Below are positions 1 through 5,141 of a stretch of DNA of 5,141 nt, piece by piece. Position 1 is the stretch's first letter. The number at the start of each line of letters is the position of its first letter. The notes under the pieces are model-generated. The model was not told where the DNA came from. It ran no database searches and saw nothing but the letters and a program-made list of their open reading frames with translations. The translations under genes and the position numbers were made by a program. The stretch is taken from contig JAJBVF010000196.1 of the NCBI GenBank assembly GCA_020859965.1, positions 2,125-7,265 on the forward strand, given 5' to 3'. Source of the DNA: Clostridiales bacterium (GTDB lineage: Bacteria > Bacillota > Clostridia > Lachnospirales > Lachnospiraceae).

Positions 1-68
1 CTTCCCCATGCCCATACTGTTCCGTCATCCTTAAGAGCAACCACGAAATCCGTGCCCGCCGCAACCAT
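1..68 (-). repeat. Start of a fourth RCC1 propeller (first blade core)
   Basis: Residues 1692-1713 read MVAAGTDFVVALKDDGTVWA followed by WG, a canonical first RCC1 strand pair. It corresponds almost residue for residue to the beginning of propeller I (MVAAGEDFSLALKADGTVWA, then WG). The ring is cut by the window edge right after the first core, so its blade count is unknown. It shows that the propeller/linker array continues towards the C-terminus. Confidence 0.9.
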
Positions 69-3000
69 AGGAGCGGTGAACGCATCTGTAGGAACAACAT
101 TTATCTTTATAAAGCCTGTGTTCGGTTCATTATCGATATTGCCATCTCCGTCATCCGTAATACGGATATACGCCGTACCGTACTGACCCGATACAGTTGA
201 AACAACATTCTCGGATACAACCGCAACGCCCGTATTAAGCGATTCAAATGTAAGACCCGTAGCCTCTGACCAATTCTTTGTACCGAGCAGGTTAAATCTG
301 TACGGAGAATATTTCTCCACGCTGTTTATTGTAAGAGTCTGACCTTCCTCAAGAGTAAATTCGTAAAGGAGATTTTCGCTGCTTCCGGTATATACATCAA
401 CTCCGACGGTCGCACTGACTACTCTCAATCCTTCCGGCGCCACATTTACCTCAATCGGCGTATCGGAGCTGTTGTTTGTGCCGTCGTCAAGCTGATACGA
501 GCTGTTCTCGCCCCATGCGTAAGCCTTACCGTTTGCCTTTACAGCAACCGCGTGGGTACCGCCTGCGGCGGTCATTATTACATCATCAAGGTTTTCAACC
601 TCGGCAGGCTCTTCTCCTATTATCCATTCATACGCCTTGCCGTCAACGGTTGTTGCAGTAATCATATCGCCCTTAGCGTCAATTTGAGTAACGTTTTCAA
701 GAACTTCCGATGCAGTGCTTGAGCTATTGCCCCATACATATACCTTACCGTCCGCCGCAAGAGCAACCGAACTGCTTGCGCCCGCCGCGATTTCAACAAT
801 GTTTGAAACATCCTCCACCATTATCGGAAGAGCCGACGAGGTATAATCATCCGCGCCAAGCTGACCTGAGGCATTGTCGCCCCATGTCCATACCGAGCCG
901 TCGGATTTGAGCGCAATCGTGTGGTCCTCGCCCGCCGCGATTGCCTGTACATTTGTTATTCTTAACGGCTTTGCATAATAATTCTGTCCCGACTTGTTTT
1001 GTCCTATCTTTTCGGAGCTTTGACCCCACGCGTATACGTGTCCGTCAGCCGAAAGCGCAACCGCGTGAGTGCTGTACGCTTTAACCGAAATTATATCCGA
1101 AAGCGGGGTGTCCGCGCTGTTTAGTACAAGCTGAGGCTCGCCGTAATATTTATCCGCGCCGCTGCCGATGCCTGTCTGATAGTCGGTGTTAATACCCCAC
1201 GAATAAACCTCGCCGTCGTTTGTAAGAATTACGGTAAAGTTTTCACCCTCCGCAACTTCCTTTACGTTCTCAAATACATCTCCGGCCTCATTGGTTTTAT
1301 TTATAATACCCGGGTTGTAAATCTTTGTCTGGTTGTCATACAGAGCGGTATTCAGCTTATCATAGCTGTTATCGCCCCATGCCCATACGGTTCCGTCCGC
1401 ATTGACAGCTGTTGACGCCGACGTGCTGAGTGACAACGAAGGAAGAGATACCGTTCCCTCTTCGACAAGACCTATCTTAATAAATCCTGTAACAAGTCCT
1501 TCTATTCCTTCAATTCCATCAATTGACATTGTAATATATGCGCTGTCGCCGGCTGTAATATCTGATGATGAGCCGTCACCGGTCGATGCTATTGATACCT
1601 TCATACCTGTAACTGTAGGCTCGTCTCCCGTTTCGTCAACGACTTTTTCAACGCTGATTGCGTTTTCATCCGTTGTATCGTCGGCTACATCCGAAAGATC
1701 AATCTCCGTGATGAGCTTATCATAGAACAGGTTAAATTCGAGAGTTTCCTCTATGACTAATCTGTCGATAACGATGTAGTCATCAGGATCTATAAGAATT
1801 TCCTCAGGATAATTTAATTCCTTTACAGTATTACCGTCGGCATCGTAAACTACCGCATGAGCAACCTTAATTGCCGACATAGCCGGTTCGGTTATTGCCT
1901 GTACGGGATATGCCTTTGACGTATTTGTTTGGTCGCCAAGCTGACCTGAGGCATTATTTCCCCATGTCCAAACAGTACCGTCGTTAATATATGTTGAAAT
2001 GAAGTCGCTGCCTGCCGCACCGTTAAGCGCGTTCGACCAAACCTCCGAGTCGCTGTTTACAATCTTGGACGGTATAATATCCGTGCCGCTCTCAACAGCC
2101 GCGACAAGTCCCTGCTGGCTATATGTATTGTCGCCCCATACCCATACGTTGCCGGAGCCTGATGATGCGAAGCCCGAATTATCCTCCGCCGAAACATGAT
2201 TTATAACCTCGGCATCATCTATCATAATTCTTACCGGCTCATAGCTGTTTTCAATATCCGTGCGTTCGAGCTGTTTATAGGTATTGTCGCCCCATGCGTA
2301 AACCTGACCGTTTGATGTTGAGAATGGATTATCTTCCGGTGCATCATATTGTGTATGATTCTCATTTTGGTCTTTTATAAGCGCAACATTATAGTTATAA
2401 CCCGAAGCTACCTCCATAACATTGTTCAAGTAAACACTGTCATACGGGCTTTCACCTACAACCACAAGTGCGGGGTATGTCAAATACTTACGGTCGGTAT
2501 TACCGAGCTGACCATAGTCATTCGATGAATTGAAGCTCCATGTCCATACATAGCCGTCGTCACGAAGTATGGTATTATGCGAATTGCCGCCCGTAACCTC
2601 AAGAGCGTTTTCAAAGTAATTGCCGGTGGACGCGCTTTCACCCTTTATAAGCTGAGTCATGCTCGATGAATTGTATGTCCAATATCTTACGGTTCTGTCA
2701 TTCATTACAGCGTATGCCCTTGTATCGGCAGCGCCGATTGCCGCAACGTCGGTAAGCTTAAGAGTAGGATATTCATCCGTATCATAGCCCCATGTATATA
2801 CATTTCCGTCCGCGTCAAGCGCCATACTGAACTCGCTGCCCGCCGCAATATCTACGATATTTGTAAGGAATCCGCCGCCGTCTACTCCAAGCACCTGAAC
2901 AGGCTGATTGTCGCTGATTGCCGAGCCGTCGCCAAGCTGCGAGCTTGTACCAAGACCCCATGTCCATACCGTGCCATTAGTCTTAAGCGCGACAACGTGT

Positions 3001-5141
3001 GACGAGCCGTTTACAATCTTCGCCGCGGCAACTTTTTCATCCGTGCCGTACTTCTCATCCTGAGTCGGTATTACGCGTATCTTGAATATGTACGAAATAT
3101 CCGAATTATCATCGCGCAACATTACCGTAGTTTCACCGTAAGCGCCGTCAACAGGCGTTATGATACCCGTTGTGTTATCCACCGTAATAAGATTTTCGTC
3201 AAGCGACGTAAGCTTAAGGTCGGGCGTCCAATGGAACGGTTCCGATTCCTTTTCCGTAAACGCAAGGTTAAATCCCGGCGAAATTAATCTGTATACATTA
3301 TTCAAATTAATCTGCAAATACTGCGATGAATCCATTGTCAAAATATTGGGCATCGGATCATCCGTTGAATACTGCGTTATGATTGACGCATTGCCTTCGC
3401 TGTCTGTTTGATATATAGCGCCGTCAACAACGTCCGGACGGATATAATCCGTCGCGCCGGTCTGAACCGGATATGTGCGGTTATTGAGCGTAAAGTCGCC
3501 GTTCTGTCCGTCTGTTCCGGTTCCCCACGACCATACGGTACCGTACTGCGTACTGTACATTACGGTATGCGAGCCTCTTGTTGAGATATTACCGTATCTC
3601 TGCATATAAACCGAGAATTCTTCCGAAATCGCGTTTATCGTATTACCCTTTACTACATGAGTAGGAACATTCACGCTTGTAACCGTTGTGTCCTCTATGC
3701 CGAGCTGATTTGTCACCGTTTCGGGATCATACTCCGTTTCGGTAGCGCGGCAAAGCACTCGTGTCGTGTATTCGCCATCCGTAGTCATGGGATATTCCAC
3801 CTCGGTATAAGGAGTAATTGTGTTGTCGCCCCATGCCCATACCGAGCTGTCAGAGGTTATTGCAAACGTCTGATTCGATCCGCTTGTTATTTGAACAGCG
3901 TTTTCAATCTCAGCCTTCACCGGTATCGTCGAGCTTGCACTCTCACCGTTTCCGAGCTGACCGTTTGTTCCGAGTCCCCATGTATAAACATCGCCGTTTC
4001 TTGTTATTACCGCCGCGTGCTTTGAGCCTGCGGAAATAGAGGTTACTTCCTGCAAATAGTTATAAGCATAGGTTCCGGCATTCTCTGTTCTGTTTTCAAT
4101 GTCAAGCGTCTGCTCTCCCGCCTTAACCTGTACGGGATAATACTTGCTGTATGACTGAACATACTCCTTCTTAATTATAGCGCTGTTGCTTCCTGCCTGA
4201 TACGTCGGCGTTGAATATGTGATAGTTGTTCCGTCACCCATCTCACCGCTGTCATCTCTGCCCCATACGTATGCGGTTCCGTCCCTCTTAAGAGCAATCG
4301 TGAACTCACCGCCTGCCTTGATGTCTATAACATCCTCAAGATAACCGTTTCCGTCAACTCCGGTTACGCTTATCGGCGACATAACTATCGGAAGCCTTGT
4401 TAAGTCGTTGTCATCCGTTCTGGAATAACACAAATACGCTCTGTAATGACCCATATAGCCGGACTCGTAGGCGGTTTGAGGAACAGCTATCTGATTATAG
4501 CGGTTATCGCCCCATGCATACACCTTTCCATCCGTTGTCATTGCAACAGTATGGTTATCGCCGGCGGTAATCGAGGCTATATCAGAAATAGAATCAAGCA
4601 TTATCGGCGTATATGCGTTATTATCATTTTGCGTATACGCGTAATGGTAATGTTCAGATGAGTGACTGTGATTACCCAACTGACTGTCCGGACTTGAACA
4701 GCACGCTCTATACCACACCGTATAGCTATGATATGAAGTCGTAATCTCTGTATAGTTATTGCTTGTGCCGTTGCCTATTTGACCGTACTCGTTATAACCC
4801 CACATCCATACATTACCGTCCGCGTCTATCGCCGCGGCATGATACTGACCGGCTGTTATATAAACGATATCTGAAAGTTTGGTTATCTGTACCGGTCTGT
4901 CGGCATTGCTTGTGCTCTTACCGACACCGAGCTGTCCCTTATCGTTATTGCCCCATGCCCAAACAGTTCCGTCCGCTTTAAGTGCGAGTGAGAAATCCTC
5001 TCCCGCCGCAACCATAGGTATCGTGATTGATTCCTCAGAGCGCTTGATATTTAGGATAAACATTCCTATAGCGCCTGTCTTTGTGTCCTGAACGGAAATC
5101 GTAGTATTACTGTATCGTCTTTGATCGTTCGGGATTATTAC
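1..5141 (-). CDS. Giant multi-domain RCC1-repeat / Ig-like protein, internal fragment open at both ends
   Basis: A single minus-strand frame is open over the entire window (codons at plus positions 3-5 to 5139-5141; 1,713 residues). No in-frame stop was found when the window was translated line by line. Neither start nor stop codon lies inside, so in-frame Met codons are taken as internal. The protein alternates Ig-like linkers with RCC1-type seven-bladed propellers: linker A (residues 1-42), propeller I (43-560), linker B (561-703), propeller II (704-1081), linker C (1082-1234), propeller III (1235-1565), linker D (1566-1691), propeller IV start (1692-1713). Blade cores read like DGTVWAWGNNxxGQLG. 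Composition is acidic and rich in N, D, T, S, Y and G, with only four Cys, as expected for an extracellular protein. In bacteria RCC1 repeats occur mostly in large secreted or surface proteins; the ligand is usually unknown. Surface binding or adhesion is inferred. No enzyme motif was recognised. Signal peptide and anchor would be outside the window. Confidence 0.95.
69..446 (-). other. Ig-like linker domain D (Big_2-related)
   Basis: Residues 1566-1691 between propellers III and IV. Strands in order are GLRVVSATVGVDVY, NLLYEFTL, QTLTINSV, YRFNLLG, then GLTFESLNTGVAVVSENVVSTVSGQYG, TAYIRITDDG and GFIKINVVP. It matches linker B element by element: LTIN/LQIN, RFNL/FNLAF, LTFES/LKLTS, GQYGTAYIRI/GAYGETTVML, FIKINVVP/FKIRVIP. 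The last hairpin is lengthened by an acidic turn (DDGDGNIDNE, plus about 126-155), which could bind Ca2+ but does not fit an EF-hand. The domain exits through AFTAPMVAAG into propeller IV, nearly the same junction as linker A to propeller I. Confidence 0.68.
447..1439 (-). repeat. RCC1-type seven-bladed beta-propeller III, most compact ring
   Basis: Residues 1235-1565. Seven cores are seen, with the Gly or its equivalent at residues 1256, 1316, 1373, 1421, 1471, 1507 and 1544: VWAWG, VYSWG, VYAWG, VWTWG, VYVWG, AYEWI, AYAWG. Spacings of 60, 57, 48, 50, 36 and 37 residues are near or below the RCC1 norm, so there are no large inserts. Blade 4 is textbook (SDGSVWTWGDNASGQLG, then LPIMVEDVSNIVEIAAG and SVAL). 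Blade 6 has lost the core Gly (EWII), and blades 5 and 6 lack the GQLG segment. The first strand (SLSLSTSASTAVNADG) has lost the usual AG-x-x-(H/F). The ring ends with TPIEV in place of YPVQ. Confidence 0.94.
854..875 (-). repeat. 22-bp direct repeat, copy 1 (blade 4, propeller III)
   Basis: Twenty-two bases are identical to plus 1934-1955, exactly 1,080 bp away and in the same codon phase. Both copies encode the NASGQLG turn of a TVWTWG/SVWTWG blade. Similarity continues more weakly through the neighbouring WTWG codons (7 mismatches counted in the next 28 bases). Confidence 0.85.
1440..1898 (-). other. Divergent beta-rich linker domain C, probably Ig-like, with acidic insert
   Basis: Residues 1082-1234 between propellers II and III. 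Strand-like segments are HAVVYDADG, YIVIDRLVI, LEFNLFYDKL, GMKVSIAST, SAYITMSIDG and GFIKIGLV. LEFNL lines up with RFNL of linker D and FNLAF of linker B. SAYITMSIDG...TGFIKI lines up with TAYIRITDDG...TGFIKI of linker D. Between LEFNLFYDKL and GMKVSIAST lies a very acidic stretch (plus about 1615-1700, rich in D, E and T) absent from the other linkers. The Big_2-type 'VD-x-x-TG-x-I' hairpin is not obvious, so the Ig-like call rests on these alignments to B and D. Confidence 0.55.
1899..3032 (-). repeat. RCC1-type seven-bladed beta-propeller II, with two degenerate blades
   Basis: Residues 704-1081. Seven cores are seen, with the Gly or its equivalent at residues 729, 785, 822, 869, 951, 1003 and 1061: VWTWG, VYTWG, VRYWT, VWTWS, VYAWG, VWVWG, VWTWG. 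Blades 3 and 4 have lost the core Gly (T and S in its place), and blade 2 to 3 is shortened to 37 residues and lacks GQLG. Blade 4 to 5 (82 residues) carries an Asn/Asp-rich insert in the DG turn (plus about 2317-2375, with KDQNENHTQYDAPEDNP). The last blade is canonical (TVWTWGNNASGQLGDQ) and closes with AYPVQ, the same exit as propeller I. The ring starts with AAAKIVNGSSHVVALK. All blades share one frame with no interruption, so the degenerate ones look like drift and not sequence error. Confidence 0.92.
1934..1955 (-). repeat. 22-bp direct repeat, copy 2 (blade 7, propeller II)
   Basis: This is the partner of the repeat at 854-875, in the same frame and the same place in the blade (NASGQLG). 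It is the longest exact repeat I noticed by eye; other blades share shorter pieces around the WGxN and GQLG codons. It could serve as a substrate for slippage or unequal recombination between blades. Confidence 0.85.
3033..3461 (-). other. Ig-like linker domain B (Big_2-type)
   Basis: Residues 561-703 join propellers I and II. The core (plus 3066-3347, residues 599-692) reads as successive beta strands. It has a LQINLNNVYR strand, a FNLAF strand, and then the Big_2-like sequence LTSLDENLITVD, NTTGIITPVDGAYG, TTVML. This follows the family pattern of a 'N-V-ITVD-x-x-TG-I-(T)-x-V-x-x-G-x-TT' hairpin. A charged turn (RDDNSD) and a FKIRVIP strand lead to the next ring. Residues 561-598 before the core contain another strand pair (GAIYQTD ... 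ASIITQY). The domain probably spaces successive propellers along an extended chain. It is the clearest Ig-like domain in the window; the exact family needs a profile search. Confidence 0.72.
3711..3821 (-). other. Loop insert with one Cys in blade 6 of propeller I
   Basis: Residues about 440-477 lie between VWAWGDN and the NQLGIEDTT segment that resumes the RCC1 blade. The insert begins PYTEVEYP and passes through DGEYTTRVLCRAT, with Cys at residue 464. It ends in an acidic tail (ETEYDPET) before TNQLG. Like the blade 2 insert it starts with YTE(I/V) and is followed by a QLG motif, which suggests common origin. Function unknown. Confidence 0.5.
4389..4478 (-). other. Tyr-rich loop insert with one Cys in blade 3 of propeller I
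   Basis: Residues about 221-251 follow WGDNRYNQIAV and precede the IVMSPISVTG strand. The segment contains YESGYMGHYRAYLCYS, with Cys at residue 238, then an Asp-rich stretch (TDDNDL) ending in RLP. The order (YE, Tyr-rich run, YR, hydrophobic residue, Cys, polar acidic tail) resembles the Cys-containing inserts of blades 2 and 6. Function unknown. Confidence 0.5.
4614..4760 (-). other. Loop insert in blade 2 of propeller I, with a Cys-Cys pair and a His-rich stretch
   Basis: Residues about 127-176 interrupt the second blade between GQIGNGTS and the expected TPIMLDSISDI strand. The insert starts with YTEI, continues with a YHSYTVWYRACCSS segment (Cys at residues 147 and 148) and then SQLGN. 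It ends with a His/Tyr-rich stretch, HSHSSEHYH at plus positions 4644-4670. The VW and SQLG pieces imitate part of a blade, but the WxWG core and the AGxxH strand are missing, so it is read as an insert and not an eighth blade. A metal site or disulfide is possible but not shown. Confidence 0.6.
5016..5141 (-). other. C-terminal part of Ig-like linker domain A
   Basis: Residues 1-42 are the last strands of a beta-rich domain whose beginning is beyond the right edge. The segment holds a TTISVQD strand, a short turn (TKTGAIG) and a MFILNIKR strand. It leads through SITIPMVAAG into the first propeller strand. Linkers B and D end in the same order: a strand before an acidic turn, a strand ending in I-K-I/I-R-V, then the propeller entry. 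The exit matches linker D closely (PMVAAG followed by DF and ALK-DGTVWAWG in both). Assignment as Ig-like rests on this correspondence, not on the fragment alone. Confidence 0.55.

Larger units (their letters stand above)
3462..5015 (-). repeat. RCC1-type seven-bladed beta-propeller I, with long loop inserts
   Basis: Residues 43-560. Seven blade cores are seen, with the Gly of W/Y-x-W-G at residues 64, 115, 211, 294, 389, 438 and 540: VWAWG, VWMWG, VYAWG, AYVWG, VYTWG, VWAWG, VWSWG. Between cores the usual RCC1 elements recur: GQLG or GQIG, a PI/PV strand, and AG-x-x-(H/F) followed by A-(L/M/V). Core spacings are 51, 96, 83, 95, 49 and 102 residues against about 50-55 for a plain RCC1 unit, so four units carry inserts of about 30-50 residues. 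Three of these inserts contain the only cysteines of the fragment. The ring closes with RTYPVQ before linker B. Seven blades is the number known for eukaryotic RCC1. Guanine-exchange activity is not implied, since bacterial RCC1 propellers are generally extracellular binding modules. Confidence 0.93.

Noticed and set aside
126..155. EF-hand or dockerin calcium motif in linker D (DDGDGNIDNE)
   Set aside because: Spacing does not fit DxDxDG-x-I-x3-E of EF-hands or dockerins, and the equivalent turn in linkers B and C is short and unrelated; it is kept only as a weak acidic-turn remark.
847..1029. Minus-strand 60-codon open frame
   Set aside because: It is out of frame with the 1,713-codon gene and overlaps canonical RCC1 blades; its translation has no domain character.
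1402..1725. Plus-strand open frame of 107 codons
   Set aside because: Low-complexity Ser/Pro/Thr/Val translation lying opposite linker C of the minus-strand gene; it is the complement of Asp/Glu/Thr-rich codons, with no recognisable domain or ribosome binding site.
3657..4025. Plus-strand open frame of 122 codons, in codon register with the minus-strand gene
   Set aside because: It is exactly antisense to RCC1 blades 5-6 of propeller I, and its sequence is what complementing those repeats gives. The continuous RCC1 protein on the other strand explains the DNA.
4662..4740. A possible eighth blade in propeller I (TVWYR ... SQLG)
   Set aside because: It lacks the WxWG core and the AG-x-x-H strand, and it sits inside the loop of blade 2 between GQIGNG and the TPIM strand. 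Counting it as an insert leaves seven blades, as in the other two rings.
1..5141. Pseudogene or non-coding region, because no long start-to-stop frame exists
   Set aside because: The absence is due to the frame being open at both window edges. The frame has no stop or frameshift over 1,713 codons, and domain patterns continue throughout.
1..5141. CRISPR array or tandem DNA satellite, suggested by recurring 'ccccatg' motifs
   Set aside because: The motif is the complement of the WG/AWG codons of RCC1 blades. Spacing is irregular, the intervening sequence is coding, and repeats are conserved as protein and not as DNA.
1..5141. Ran guanine-nucleotide exchange function by analogy with eukaryotic RCC1
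   Set aside because: Bacteria lack Ran, and this is a multi-ring, probably extracellular protein; only the propeller fold is shared.

Overview
The whole window lies inside one very large protein-coding gene on the minus strand. Reading the complement in the frame whose codons occupy plus-strand positions 3-5, 6-8 and so on to 5139-5141 gives 1,713 consecutive sense codons. There is no stop, no recognisable start and no intergenic gap, so both ends of the gene are outside the window. Residue numbers used here count from the right-hand edge (residue 1 = codon 5139-5141, residue 1713 = codon 3-5).

The protein fragment is a chain of two alternating module types. The first is an RCC1-type beta-propeller: blades carry the pattern DG(T/N/K)V(W/Y)xWGxNxxGQLG, followed by a short PV/PI strand and an (I/V)xAGxxHxxAL strand. 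The second is a 125-155 residue beta-rich linker; at least two of these resemble bacterial Ig-like (Big_2-type) domains. In protein order: end of Ig-like linker A (plus strand 5141-5016), propeller I (5015-3462), linker B (3461-3033), propeller II (3032-1899), linker C (1898-1440), propeller III (1439-447), linker D (446-69) and the first strands of propeller IV (68-1). Each complete propeller contains exactly seven W/Y-x-W-G-type blade cores, the blade number known for RCC1 propellers. The window therefore holds three complete seven-bladed rings plus the beginning of a fourth.

Such giant acidic, Asn/Asp/Tyr/Thr-rich, Cys-poor RCC1/Ig-like proteins are typical of secreted or cell-surface proteins of Gram-positive anaerobes such as Clostridia. 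Moderate GC and frequent ATA (Ile), CTT (Leu) and ACA/ACG (Thr) codons are compatible with that, but the organism is an inference. No signal peptide, S-layer, sortase or dockerin segment is visible because both termini are missing. The likely role is a surface or extracellular binding/adhesion scaffold; the ligand is unknown.

The most unusual details are: the strict seven-blade count with an Ig-like linker between rings; three apparently related Tyr-rich loop inserts in propeller I that hold the only four cysteines of the fragment, one of them beside a His-rich stretch; and conserved ring-entry junctions and short DNA repeats that suggest growth by internal duplication. I see no RNA gene, mobile element, CRISPR array, promoter or terminator.
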